Positions 1 through 8,524 of a DNA stretch of 15,968 nucleotides are shown piece by piece (within the stretch, counting starts at the first letter, position 1; each line of letters opens with the position of its first letter). The position numbers and the translations under genes are program-made. Source of the DNA: JAUWKC01 sp035529895 (GTDB taxonomy: Bacteria; Planctomycetota; Phycisphaerae; Sedimentisphaerales; Anaerobacaceae). The DNA lies in contig DATKVV010000059.1 in assembly GCA_035529895.1 (NCBI GenBank), positions 1 to 15,968 on the forward strand, in the 5' to 3' direction. The notes beneath the pieces are model-generated. The model made no database searches, was not told the DNA's origin, and saw nothing but the letters and a program-made list of their open reading frames with translations.

Positions 1-183
1 TTCGGCACACAGAGCGATCGTGGCGCAAGGTATGCCGAACGTATCCTCACTGCCTGCGCCACCTGTCGTCTGCAAGGGCGTAGTGTTATTGAGTATTTGC
101 GTAATGCATGTCGTTGTCATTTGGATGGTATTCCATCTCCACCGTTAATAAAAACCACAGCCTGTTTAGCCAAAACCGCGTGA
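1..183 (+). CDS. IS66-family transposase, C-terminal 60 residues (5' end outside window)
   Basis: Frame 1 is open from the first base to a TGA at 181-183. The peptide starts FGTQSDRGARYAERILTA, followed by TCRLQGRSVIEYL. This matches the conserved tail of the IS66 transposase (TnpC/DDE) after the catalytic domain: the 'SDRGRR..ERILT...TCRQQGRSV..FL' block. The DDE catalytic residues lie upstream of the window and are not visible, so it cannot be judged whether the gene is intact. No frameshift occurs in the visible part. The stop lies only 8 bases before the inferred end of the element, as is common for compact IS66 right ends. Confidence 0.85.
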   Translation, partial: FGTQSDRGARYAERILTACATCRLQGRSVIEYLRNACRCHLDGIPSPPLIKTTACLAKTA

Positions 184-191
184 ACGCTTAC
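1..191 (+). mobile_element. Right end of an IS66-family insertion sequence (partial)
   Basis: The left part of the window is the 3' end of an IS66-type element, with the rest beyond the window edge. It contains the transposase C-terminus and then, overlapping the transposase stop region, the sequence GAACGCTTAC ending at 191. On the minus strand this reads GTAAGCGTTC. IS66-family terminal repeats are known to begin with 5'-GTAA, and the family makes 8-bp target duplications, so I place the element/host junction between 191 and 192. The expected target duplication is then GGATTTTT (192-199), to be repeated left of the element. The junction lies in the 3' end of the neighbouring AraC-type gene. 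The left terminal repeat cannot be seen, so the boundary is inferred from this end alone. Confidence 0.75.
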
Positions 192-1006
192 GGATTTTTT
201 ATTTCCACGAACTCCGAAGGACTCAGGCCATAGCAAGAATTGAACTCATGGATAAAATGAGATTGGTCGTAATACCCGCTGTCCAAAGCGGCAGATAATA
301 AATTGTGTCCCGAACCACGCCGCAAGGTTTGTAAAACATGTTGAAAACGAATTATCCTGCAAAGAACTTTAGGGGTGACACCAACACACCGGTCGAATTT
401 TCTACGCAGTTCCCTTTCACTGCTGCCTGACATTCTTGCTAATTCTGAAATCCTTATGTTGCCCTTGTTTGCCAAGATGCAGTGTACGGCGGCTTCTGCC
501 ACCGCATCCCTTCTGCAATTTGCATCCAGGAGTTTTGTGAGATAGTTTTCAAGTAATACTATCTTATCCTCAACGTGATTCCGTGAAATCAAGTGTTCTG
601 CCAAATTGTGCCCTTCCTTTCCCGACACCGCCTCCAAGGGAACAATCTGGTCGGTGAAGTCACTCATGGGATTATCGAGGAAACGAAAAGCGGCTCCGGG
701 GAGAAAACGAATTGCCATGTAATCGACCCGCTTTTTTAATTCTGCAAATATGGGCCTGGTCATTGTTCCGACAACCGAAGCTGCCTTTGTGTACGATGGC
801 GCATTTAGGTCAAAAACTACGTCAACACACCCGTCAGGAATAACTCTATGCTGGACTGACTTTTGCAATTCGACTCCTGAGACCATTGTCCAGCAGGACT
901 CGACATAGGGCTGCAAATGCAGGCTGGGCATGTAATCTCTGCAGGATATGAGATTACATTTCTTTCGGGTTTCGCAAATAGACTGATATGGCCTGTAGTT
1001 CGCCAT
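188..1006 (-). CDS. AraC-family transcriptional regulator (DUF6597-type N-terminus), 3' end trimmed by IS66
   Basis: A 272-residue DNA-binding regulator. The N-terminal half (about 20-150; motifs YVESCW, VIPDGCVDVVFDL and RFLPGAAFRFL) matches the DUF6597 sensory domain seen in many AraC-type proteins. The C-terminal third (about 165-265; ISELARMSGSSERELRRKF, then GYYDQSHFIHEF and GLSPSEF) is the double helix-turn-helix AraC domain, with both HTH units complete. I chose ATG at 1006. An in-frame TTG at 1012 lies closer to the GGAG ribosome site and is the alternative. The last codon and the TAA stop (188-190) lie in the terminal GTAAGCG of the IS66 element, so a short original tail is probably lost. 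It is divergent from the acyl-CoA operon, which suggests, but does not prove, control of that operon. The ligand is unknown. Confidence 0.9.
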   Translation of the reverse strand: MANYRPYQSICETRKKCNLISCRDYMPSLHLQPYVESCWTMVSGVELQKSVQHRVIPDGCVDVVFDLNAPSYTKAASVVGTMTRPIFAELKKRVDYMAIRFLPGAAFRFLDNPMSDFTDQIVPLEAVSGKEGHNLAEHLISRNHVEDKIVLLENYLTKLLDANCRRDAVAEAAVHCILANKGNIRISELARMSGSSERELRRKFDRCVGVTPKVLCRIIRFQHVLQTLRRGSGHNLLSAALDSGYYDQSHFIHEFNSCYGLSPSEFVEIKNP

Positions 1007-1159
1007 CTGCAAAGATCTCCATAACCGCAGGCTCTTATAGCATATTTGAGTTCATTGTACAGAGTAAAATCTGCTTTACGACGGCGGCGGAGTCCAAGCG
1101 ATGCCGCAGCACAATCGTGCGAAGTGAACCTCTGCGATTTTGGGCCGGTAAGAAAGGGT

Positions 1160-1188
1160 TTGAAATTGCGGACCGGAAGGACTATATT
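1160..1188 (+). promoter_or_regulatory. Sigma70-type promoter of the acyl-CoA operon
   Basis: TTGAAA (1160-1165) is separated by exactly 17 bp from TATATT (1183-1188), five of six matches to consensus in each box. The start point would be near 1195, giving a leader of about 40 nt before the ATG at 1235. It sits in the 222-bp intergenic region shared with the divergent AraC-type gene. I saw no clear AraC operator repeats around it. Confidence 0.6.
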
Positions 1189-1234
1189 ATTCTTGTTGAA
1201 CGGACAATACGAGCTTGGGAAGGTCTATTAGATT

Positions 1235-3328
1235 ATGGCGCTTGAGAATTTTTTCAATCCGCAATCTGTCGCAGTCGTTGGTGCCTCTCGTCACAAGGGA
1301 AAGGTAGGCTACGAAGTACTTTCAAACCTCATCAGAGGCGGATACGAGGGCAGAATATTTCCCGTAAACCCCAACGCCCAGACAATACAGGGCCTGAAGT
1401 GTTATCCCGACCTTGTAGCTGTCGGGCAGCCTGCCGACCTTGTGATAATCATTGTAGCGGCAAAGAACGTCCCTGCTGTTGTGCGGCAATGCGCGAAGGT
1501 GGGCACAAAATGCGTCATTGTCGTTACCGCCGGCTTCAGAGAGGTCGGTGAAGAGGGCAGAGCGCTTGAACAGCAGGTTATCCAAATTGCAAGACAGAGC
1601 GGAATCAGAATAATAGGCCCGAACTCGCTTGGCGTGATAGCCCCCGCCAACAAACTCAACGCCAGTTTTGGCGGAGACCTGCCGGAAGCGGGAGCCATAG
1701 GGTATGTTTCTCAGTCGGGGGCCTTACTCGCGGCCATTCTGGACGTGGCAAGGACCGAAGAGATCGGTTTTAGCAAACTCGTCAGCATAGGGAACAAGGC
1801 CGATGTCGATGGACTGGAAATAGTAAGAATGCTCGGGTCCGACCCGGACACCAAAGTCATCGCCGGTTTTCTTGAAAACATTAACGACGGCAATGCCTTT
1901 GTGAAAGAGGCCGAGCGAATCAGCTATCACAAACCGATACTGCTGATAAAATCCGGAGGAACAACGGCAGGTGCGATGGCGGCGTCCTCTCACACCGGGA
2001 GCCTGGCCGGCAGTGATACCGCGTACGACTGTGTGTTCGAGCGAGCTGGCATCATCCGCTGCAACTCGGTAAAAACCCAGCTTGACTATATGCAGGCATT
2101 TGCCAATCAGCCGCTTCCAAAAGGTACCGGCGTCGGCGTTGTCACCAATGCCGGGGGCGCAGGAATTATGGCGGCCGATGCTATTGAGCGTCAGGGCCTT
2201 ACCTTCGCTGTGCTGGCGGAGGAGACTGTGGGCAAGCTGGCCGCTAAGTTACCGGCCGCTGCGCATCTGAACAATCCGGTTGACGTTTTATGTGACGCCC
2301 TTGCCGACCGGTATGAATTCGCACTGAGGGCTGTCCTTGAAGACCCCAACGTCGATATAGTCTTGGTGCTGCTGACCCCGCAGGCTATGACTCAAGCTGC
2401 CGCAACTGCCGAGGTCGTAGTCAAAATGGCGCGTCAAAACCCTGGAAAACCGGTTTTTGCCTGTTTTCTTGGGTCCAGCAAGGTCGAGGAAGGAATAAGG
2501 ATTCTGCGACAGGGAAGAATCCCGCACTATGACGGTCCCAAGAGCGCCATTGCCGTCGTCAAAGCTATGGCTGATTATGTCAGATGGCAATCCAGGCCAA
2601 AACGTGTGGTTAGACTGTTTCCGGTCAGTCGCCGGAAGGTCGAAACCATAATCGAAAAACACGTCAGGCAGGGTACCCGCGAGATAGGCGAAGTCGAATC
2701 CAAGGAGATTCTTGAAGCATACGGCTTCGCGACGCCAAGAGCGGCTGTGGCAACCTCCGCAGAACAGGCGGCCAACATCGCTCAACAGCTCGGATATCCG
2801 GTCGTGTTGAAAATCTGGTCGCCGGACATATTGCACAAAACGGATGCGGGCGGAGTCAGGCTGGACCTCAAGAGCGACGAGGACGTAATGGATGCTTTTG
2901 ACTTGATGACGTACCGAATAGCTAAGAAGCTGCCCAATGCCCGCATTCTTGGCGTCCTTGTCCAGGAAATGTGCAGGAAAGGCAAGGAAGTTATACTTGG
3001 AATGACTCGTGACCTACACTGCGGCCCGCTAATGATGTTCGGAATGGGCGGCGTGATGGTCGAAGTCCTGAAGGACATGTCTTTTTACCTGGCGCCGCTT
3101 ACCGCAGAAGAGGCCAAACAAATGCTGCTCAGTACAAAGACATATCAAATGCTAAAGGGGGTTCGTGGCGAACGGGGGGTAGATATAGAGGCAATTGCTG
3201 AGGGATTACAAAGAGTATCCCAACTGATTACCGAGTTCCCTCAGATTCAGCAGATGGATATAAATCCCTACGTGGTCGGCCCCAAAGGTACTACCCCGGT
3301 CGTTGTTGACGCCAGAATAATTTTGTAA
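1235..3328 (+). CDS. Acetate-CoA ligase (ADP-forming), fused alpha-beta, copy 1
   Basis: A 697-residue cytosolic enzyme of the acyl-CoA synthetase (NDP-forming) family. It interconverts acetyl- (or another acyl-) CoA + ADP + Pi with acid + ATP + CoA. Domains in order are a CoA-binding Rossmann domain (about 1-130; VAVVGASR), a succinyl-CoA-ligase-like domain (about 130-450; IGPNSLGV, GYVSQSGALL), and an ATP-grasp domain (about 475-697). Both histidines of the phosphoryl relay are present: His253 in SSHTGSLAGS, and His534 in DILHKTDAGG of the ATP-grasp part. Length is normal for the single-chain form, with no GNAT extension. An in-frame TAG just upstream of the ATG (1229-1231) fixes the start, and GGGAAGG at 1217-1223 is the likely ribosome site. 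It is the first gene of the operon, 33 bp before its paralogue. The exact acyl substrate cannot be read from sequence. Confidence 0.92.
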   Translation: MALENFFNPQSVAVVGASRHKGKVGYEVLSNLIRGGYEGRIFPVNPNAQTIQGLKCYPDLVAVGQPADLVIIIVAAKNVPAVVRQCAKVGTKCVIVVTAGFREVGEEGRALEQQVIQIARQSGIRIIGPNSLGVIAPANKLNASFGGDLPEAGAIGYVSQSGALLAAILDVARTEEIGFSKLVSIGNKADVDGLEIVRMLGSDPDTKVIAGFLENINDGNAFVKEAERISYHKPILLIKSGGTTAGAMAASSHTGSLAGSDTAYDCVFERAGIIRCNSVKTQLDYMQAFANQPLPKGTGVGVVTNAGGAGIMAADAIERQGLTFAVLAEETVGKLAAKLPAAAHLNNPVDVLCDALADRYEFALRAVLEDPNVDIVLVLLTPQAMTQAAATAEVVVKMARQNPGKPVFACFLGSSKVEEGIRILRQGRIPHYDGPKSAIAVVKAMADYVRWQSRPKRVVRLFPVSRRKVETIIEKHVRQGTREIGEVESKEILEAYGFATPRAAVATSAEQAANIAQQLGYPVVLKIWSPDILHKTDAGGVRLDLKSDEDVMDAFDLMTYRIAKKLPNARILGVLVQEMCRKGKEVILGMTRDLHCGPLMMFGMGGVMVEVLKDMSFYLAPLTAEEAKQMLLSTKTYQMLKGVRGERGVDIEAIAEGLQRVSQLITEFPQIQQMDINPYVVGPKGTTPVVVDARIIL

Positions 3329-3361
3329 TGACTTCTGTCCGGAAAAAGGCTTTAGCTTGCA

Positions 3362-5464
3362 ATGGACCTTGAGAGTTTTTTCAATCCGAAATCGGTTGCA
3401 GTAGTCGGCGCCTCTCGACAGAAAGGCAAGGTCGGCCATGAAATCCTTACGAACATAATTAAAGCCGGCTACGGGGGTAAGGTGTTTCCGGTCAATCCCC
3501 AGGCTGATGTGATAGAAGGACTAAAGTGTTATCCTGAGCTTGAATCCATCGGACAAGCCCCTGCTCTTGTAATTATCGTAGTGCCAGCGAAAGCCGTCCC
3601 CCCCGTCATGCAGCAATGCGCCAGGGTTGGTGTAAGAGCGGCAATAATCATCACCGCCGGTTTCAAGGAGGTGGGCAAAGAGGGCCGAGAACTCGAACAG
3701 CAGATTATCCGAATCGCAAAACAGGGCGGAATCAGAATCATAGGACCCAACTGTCTGGGCGTAATAGTCCCTGCCAACAAATTGAACGCCAGTTTTGGCG
3801 CAGACCTGCCGGCGACAGGAACCATAGGCTATCTTTCCCAGTCGGGGGCCTTGCTGACCGCCATTCTCGATATGGCAAACTCGAGCGGGATCGGATTCAG
3901 CAAGCTCGTCAGCTTCGGTAATAAGGCGGACGTGAACGAATTGGATATAATAAAAGCTTTCGGCTCCGACCCGGATACGAAGGTTATCGCAGGCTATCTG
4001 GAAAGCATTACCGACGGCAACGCCTTTGTCAGAGAAGCAGAGCGAATTTCTCACAGCAAGCCCATACTGCTTATGAAATCCGGTGGAACCGCCGCAGGCG
4101 CAAAAGCGGCATCCTCGCATACCGGCAGCCTCGCCGGTAGCGAAGCCGCCTATGAAGCTGGATTTGAACGGGCGGGTATCATCCGCTGTAATTCCATTCG
4201 ACAGCAGTTCGGCCTTGCCCGGGCCTTTGCCGCCCAGCCGCTTCCTACAGGCGTGAAAGTAGCGGTCATTACCAACGCCGGGGGAGCCGGCATCATCGCC
4301 GCGGATGCTATCGAGCGCGAGGGACTTGCCTTTGCGAACCTAAGCCCTGAAACCACAGAAAAGTTGGCAGCCAAACTGCCCGCTGCGGCAAACCTGCTCA
4401 ATCCCGTCGACGTCCTGGGAGACGCCCTCGCCGACCGGTACGAGTTTGCGCTTGATGTTGTTATCCGCGACCCGGATGTCGATATAGTCCTTGTATTATT
4501 AACGCCACAGGCTATGACCGACGCCGCCGGTGCGGCTGAGGCAATCGTCAAAGTGGCGCAGAAAAGCTCTGCAAAACCGATTCTGGCTTGTTTCCTTGGC
4601 GCCGACAAGGTCGAAAAGGGAGTTAATATCTTAAGAGAAGGTAATATTCCCCATTATGACTCGCCCCACAGCGCCGTGACCGCCATTAAGGTTATGACTG
4701 ATTATGTCAGATGGCGGTCCAGACCAAAGCGTGTCGTAAAGCTTTTCCCCGTCAATCGCAGGAAGGTCGAGGCAATAGTCGAAAGGCATCTGCGGCAGGG
4801 CGTCCGGGAAATCCCCGAAAGCGAATCAAAAGAAATACTTGAGGCATACGGCTTCGTGACGCCGAAAGGTTCTATTGCAGCGACCGCCGAGCAGGCGGTA
4901 AACATCGCCCACCAGCTCGGCTATCCCGTAGTCCTGAAAATCTGGTCCCCGGACATACTGCATAAATCGGATGTGGGCGGAGTCCGGCTTGGTCTGAACA
5001 GCCCCGGGGAGGTAATGGACGCCTTCGACCTGATGATGTATCGAATACCGAGGAAGCTGCCCGACGCCAACATACTCGGCGTCCTCGTGCAGGAAATGTG
5101 CAAAGGTGGAAAAGAGGTTATCCTCGGGACGAAACGCGACCCGCATTTCGGTCCGTTGATGATGTTCGGCATGGGCGGGACAATGGTCGAAGTGCTCAAA
5201 GACGTGTCTTTCTATCTTGCCCCGTTGACAGCCGAAGAGGCCGGGCAAATGCTTATCAATACAAAAACGTACAAGATGCTCGAAGGGGTTCGGGGCGAGG
5301 AGGGAGTCGACATAGCCGTTATAGCCGAGGGGCTGCAGCGGCTTTCACAACTGGTAACCGAATTCCCTCAAATTCAGGAGATGGACATAAATCCATACGT
5401 TGTGGGCCCCGAAGGCACGACGCCAATCGCCGTCGACGCCAGAATTAGTGTGGAACAGGTTTAG
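3362..5464 (+). CDS. Acetate-CoA ligase (ADP-forming), fused alpha-beta, copy 2
   Basis: A 700-residue paralogue of the preceding gene, collinear over its whole length and identical at well over half of positions by eye. It has the same domain order: CoA-binding (VAVVGASR), succinyl-CoA-ligase-like (IGPNCLGV, GYLSQSGALL) and ATP-grasp. The relay histidines fall at the same numbers, His253 (SSHTGSLAGS) and His534 (DILHKSDVGG), so this copy also looks catalytically competent. It uses the family-typical GPNC where copy 1 has GPNS. An in-frame TAG at 3353-3355 fixes the start. The ribosome site is weak (AAAAAGG about 12 nt upstream), suggesting lower or coupled translation. The tandem arrangement suggests duplication followed by divergence in acyl preference or direction, which is inference. 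Confidence 0.92.
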   Translation: MDLESFFNPKSVAVVGASRQKGKVGHEILTNIIKAGYGGKVFPVNPQADVIEGLKCYPELESIGQAPALVIIVVPAKAVPPVMQQCARVGVRAAIIITAGFKEVGKEGRELEQQIIRIAKQGGIRIIGPNCLGVIVPANKLNASFGADLPATGTIGYLSQSGALLTAILDMANSSGIGFSKLVSFGNKADVNELDIIKAFGSDPDTKVIAGYLESITDGNAFVREAERISHSKPILLMKSGGTAAGAKAASSHTGSLAGSEAAYEAGFERAGIIRCNSIRQQFGLARAFAAQPLPTGVKVAVITNAGGAGIIAADAIEREGLAFANLSPETTEKLAAKLPAAANLLNPVDVLGDALADRYEFALDVVIRDPDVDIVLVLLTPQAMTDAAGAAEAIVKVAQKSSAKPILACFLGADKVEKGVNILREGNIPHYDSPHSAVTAIKVMTDYVRWRSRPKRVVKLFPVNRRKVEAIVERHLRQGVREIPESESKEILEAYGFVTPKGSIAATAEQAVNIAHQLGYPVVLKIWSPDILHKSDVGGVRLGLNSPGEVMDAFDLMMYRIPRKLPDANILGVLVQEMCKGGKEVILGTKRDPHFGPLMMFGMGGTMVEVLKDVSFYLAPLTAEEAGQMLINTKTYKMLEGVRGEEGVDIAVIAEGLQRLSQLVTEFPQIQEMDINPYVVGPEGTTPIAVDARISVEQV

Positions 5465-5479
5465 TCCGAGAGAGCGGCT

Positions 5480-7351
5480 ATGAACGAATTTGACTGGAAA
5501 GAAAAACACAAAGACAAAATCGGAACTGCGCCGTCAGCCATGAATCTCATCAAATCGGGCAACAGTATATTTATTGGAACGGGCTGCGGCCAGCCTCAGC
5601 ATCTTGTTAACGCCCTCGTTGAGCACTCCGGTCATATTTACGACGCACATATCGTCCATTTGTTGACCATGGGGGCTGCTCCCTATGCCGATGAGAAGTT
5701 CCGCGAAAAGTTCAAGATGAACAGCTTCTTTATCGCCGACAATATCCGTGATGCTTTGAAAAAAGGCATCGGAGATTACACACCGATATTCCTCTCGGAG
5801 ATACCTTCCGAGTTTGAGACGGGGCGAGTTCCCATCGATGTCGCCCTGATTAGCGTGACCCCGCCGGATGTAAACGGCCTTTGCAGCCTCGGCGTCTCCG
5901 TGGACATCGTCAAATCCGCCGCCGCCAACGCCAGGTACGTTATCGCTCAGGTCAACAGCCGCATGCCCCGAACCTTCGGAGACAGCTTTATTCACGTCAA
6001 CGCCATTGACGTGCTCGTGCCTTATGATGAAAAAATCATCGAAATCCCCGTGCCTGAATCTGATGAGACGCTTCGCCGTATCGGCCAGAATATCGCTATT
6101 CTGGTGGAGGACGGCAGCACTATCGAGTGCGGCATAGGACGTATCCCCCAGGCGCTGGCCGAATCCCTTAAAGACAAAAAGGACCTCGGCGTTCATACCG
6201 AAATGTTCAGCGACTGGATCGTTGACCTGGTTGAATCGGGCGCAATAACCTGCGCGAAAAAATCCGTAAACCGCGGCAAAATCGTCGCCAGCTTCTGTAT
6301 GGGTTCACAGCGACTCTATGATTATGTTAACAACAATCCGCTTTTTGAGTTTTATCCTACTGAGTATGTCAATGACCCGTACATTATCAGTCAGCACGAA
6401 AAAATGGTGGCAATAAATGTCGGGCTGGAAATTGATTTGACAGGTCAGGTGTGCTCCGATTCGCTGGGCTATCAGTTTTACAGCGGCATAGGAGGCCAGG
6501 TCGACTTCATCCGCGGGGCTGCGCGAAGCAGGGGGGGAAAAGCCATCATAGCGATGCCGTCCACCGCCAGGGGCGGACAGGTATCGAGAATCGTACCGCA
6601 CCTGACCGAGGGCGCGGGGGTCGTAACCACACGCGGAGACGTCCACTACCTCGTTACTGAATATGGCATTGCCTATCTGCACGGAAAGAGCATACGAGAA
6701 AGGGTCATGGCCCTCACTAATATCGCGCATCCGAAATTCAGGAACAAGCTCATTCAGGCGGCCAAAACGCAAAAGTATATCTATGAGGACCAAATTGAAT
6801 TGGCCTGGGAACAGGTGACCTATCCTGAAGAGCTTGAGCGCTACGACACGCTCAACGACGGCACCCAGATATTCTTCAGGCCTGTCAAGCCTACCGATGA
6901 GCCGTCACTGTCGGAAATGCTCTATTCACTCAGCGAAACATCGGTCCAGAAGCGGTATATGACGCGCACCAAGGCATTCCCTCATAGAGACGTTCAACAA
7001 CTGACCAACATCGATTACAAGAACGACCTGGCTATTGTAGGTGTTGTTCCCGGCGCCTCCGGTGAGGAAATTGTCGCCATCGGTCAATACTTCCTCGACC
7101 CAAAGACGCAAGCCGCTGAAGTCGCGTTTCTTGTCCAGGATGAGTGGCAGCAAAAGGGAATGGGCACCTTCCTTTTAGACTATATTACCCAAATCGCAAA
7201 ACAACGGGGCGTAAAACGCTTTTATGGAAAAGTATTGCCGAACAACAAACCGATGCTGACTATTTTTCACAACTCCGGCTACAAGGTCAACACCGAATTC
7301 GATGGAGAGGTCTACAGCGTTACCTACGATTTGCAGAAACGGGAAAAATAG
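5480..7351 (+). CDS. Acetyl-CoA hydrolase/CoA-transferase fused to a C-terminal GNAT acetyltransferase
   Basis: A 623-residue two-part protein. Residues 1 to about 440 are a CoA-transferase of the acetyl-CoA hydrolase/4-hydroxybutyrate CoA-transferase family. It has an N-terminal domain with CGIGRIPQAL, then HTEMFSDW containing Glu241, the expected CoA-thioester-forming glutamate. The C-terminal domain has the conserved GIGGQVDFIRGA and EYGIAYLHGKS blocks. From about 465 to the end is a GNAT domain (IFFRPVKPTDE, then AEVAFLVQDEWQQKGMGTFLL), with the acetyl-CoA pyrophosphate loop QQKGMG at 557-562. The family transfers CoA between acyl-CoA and acid or hydrolyses it. GNAT domains N-acetylate, typically protein lysine in the Pat/AcuA group. 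It starts 15 bp after the ligase and ends 14 bp before the deacetylase gene, so they are co-transcribed. The acetylation target is not shown by sequence; AcsA is the obvious candidate. Confidence 0.9.
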   Translation: MNEFDWKEKHKDKIGTAPSAMNLIKSGNSIFIGTGCGQPQHLVNALVEHSGHIYDAHIVHLLTMGAAPYADEKFREKFKMNSFFIADNIRDALKKGIGDYTPIFLSEIPSEFETGRVPIDVALISVTPPDVNGLCSLGVSVDIVKSAAANARYVIAQVNSRMPRTFGDSFIHVNAIDVLVPYDEKIIEIPVPESDETLRRIGQNIAILVEDGSTIECGIGRIPQALAESLKDKKDLGVHTEMFSDWIVDLVESGAITCAKKSVNRGKIVASFCMGSQRLYDYVNNNPLFEFYPTEYVNDPYIISQHEKMVAINVGLEIDLTGQVCSDSLGYQFYSGIGGQVDFIRGAARSRGGKAIIAMPSTARGGQVSRIVPHLTEGAGVVTTRGDVHYLVTEYGIAYLHGKSIRERVMALTNIAHPKFRNKLIQAAKTQKYIYEDQIELAWEQVTYPEELERYDTLNDGTQIFFRPVKPTDEPSLSEMLYSLSETSVQKRYMTRTKAFPHRDVQQLTNIDYKNDLAIVGVVPGASGEEIVAIGQYFLDPKTQAAEVAFLVQDEWQQKGMGTFLLDYITQIAKQRGVKRFYGKVLPNNKPMLTIFHNSGYKVNTEFDGEVYSVTYDLQKREK

Positions 7352-7365
7352 GAGCGGCTTCGGCT

Positions 7366-8496
7366 ATGAGAAAGGCTGTTTTTATTCATTCGTCCGAGCT
7401 TGAGAAGTACCGCTACCCGCCTGAACACCCCTTTAATACGGTACGGGCCGCCAGGACCAGAGAAGTCATAAATTCCATGGGGTTGCTCTCAGGCGAGGGA
7501 CGAAGCGAAGTGGCGCCTGAGCTGGCCGAAAGAATCGTCCTGAAAAAGTTTCACACCGCTCGTTACCTGCATGCCCTGAAAATGGCGGGCGAGGGACATC
7601 AAAGCGTGCAGGCATTCAATATGGGAATCGGCACTTCCGACTGTCCCGTATTCGAAGGATTGTATGACTACGCCGTTTTGGCCGTCGGAGGGACGATCAA
7701 GGCCGCAAGACTGATTCTTGCCGGCGCCGCCGACGTCGCGTTTAACCCGTCCGGTGGGTATCATCATGCACACCCGGAACGTGCGTCCGGATTCTGCTAT
7801 ATCAACGATGTGGCTCTTGCCTGTACGGTCTTCGCTGAGGCCGGAAAGAAGGTCTTATATCTTGACGTGGACGTCCATCACGGCGACGGAGTTGCCTATG
7901 CATTCTACGACCGCTCCGATGTGATGACCATATCTTTTCACGAAAACCCGAGGGTGCTGTTTCCCGGAACCGGATTCGAGGACGAAATCGGCGAGGGTGA
8001 AGGAAAAGGCTACTGCGTAAATGTCCCTCTCCCGATCGGCACGTACGACCAAGCGTATATGAGGGCCTTTAAGGCTGTTGCTGTCCCGCTGATAGGCGCC
8101 TTTAGTCCCGATGTGATTGTTTTCGAGTTAGGCGCCGATGCCCTGGCGGGAGACCCTCTCGCACATTTGCATTTAACCAACAATGTTTATGCCGAAATCA
8201 TAGAGCGATTGTTAAGCTGTAATAAGCCAATCCTTGCGACCGGCGGCGGCGGGTACAACGTCGAAAATACGGCAAGGGCCTGGGCGCTCGCCTGGAGCAT
8301 CTTGTGCGGCGCCGACAATGGCACGGATGTGAGTCTCGGCGCAGGCGGCGTTCTGCTTGAGAGCACCGACTGGCAGGGGGGCTTGCGGGACAGAACTCTG
8401 GCAGTAAGCAGCCAACAGCGAAACGCGGTGGTCCCTGCCGTCGAGGCCACAATAGAATCGGTCAAGGCAAACGTCTTTCCTTTTCACGGCCTGTGA
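7366..8496 (+). CDS. acuC: AcuC-type histone-deacetylase-family protein (class I HDAC-like)
   Basis: A 376-residue zinc-dependent amidohydrolase of the HDAC/AcuC/acetylpolyamine family, which removes acetyl groups from lysine side chains. All active-site elements are present: the His pair in GGYHHAHPE (His133, His134), zinc ligands Asp169 and His171 in DVDVHHGDG, the third ligand Asp258 in ELGADALAGD, and the catalytic Tyr297 in GGGGYNVENTARAW. Length and motifs fit AcuC better than acetylpolyamine hydrolases. I start at ATG 7366, preceded by AGGAG at the end of the previous gene. A longer in-frame reading from 7144 overlaps the GNAT domain coding and has no family similarity. It is the last gene of the operon beside a GNAT fusion and opposite acsA, which matches the known acuABC-acsA association in Bacillus. 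The symbol is by family and context. Confidence 0.88.
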   Translation: MRKAVFIHSSELEKYRYPPEHPFNTVRAARTREVINSMGLLSGEGRSEVAPELAERIVLKKFHTARYLHALKMAGEGHQSVQAFNMGIGTSDCPVFEGLYDYAVLAVGGTIKAARLILAGAADVAFNPSGGYHHAHPERASGFCYINDVALACTVFAEAGKKVLYLDVDVHHGDGVAYAFYDRSDVMTISFHENPRVLFPGTGFEDEIGEGEGKGYCVNVPLPIGTYDQAYMRAFKAVAVPLIGAFSPDVIVFELGADALAGDPLAHLHLTNNVYAEIIERLLSCNKPILATGGGGYNVENTARAWALAWSILCGADNGTDVSLGAGGVLLESTDWQGGLRDRTLAVSSQQRNAVVPAVEATIESVKANVFPFHGL

Positions 8497-8524
8497 TTTC
8501 TTCATATCGGCCGATGGAGGTAAA

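Noticed and set aside
988..1245. Plus-strand open frame of 85 codons in the divergent intergenic region
   Set aside because: It starts inside the AraC-type gene, covers the operon promoter and overlaps the first ligase start. It has no ribosome site and a non-protein-like composition.
3521..4120. Long minus-strand open frame inside ligase copy 2
   Set aside because: It is antisense to a clear family gene. Similar antisense frames occur in copy 1, as expected from codon bias, and there is no recognisable domain.
7144..7365. N-terminal extension of the deacetylase
   Set aside because: It overlaps the GNAT coding sequence in another frame and looks unlike the family. ATG 7366 has AGGAG upstream and begins exactly where AcuC homology begins.
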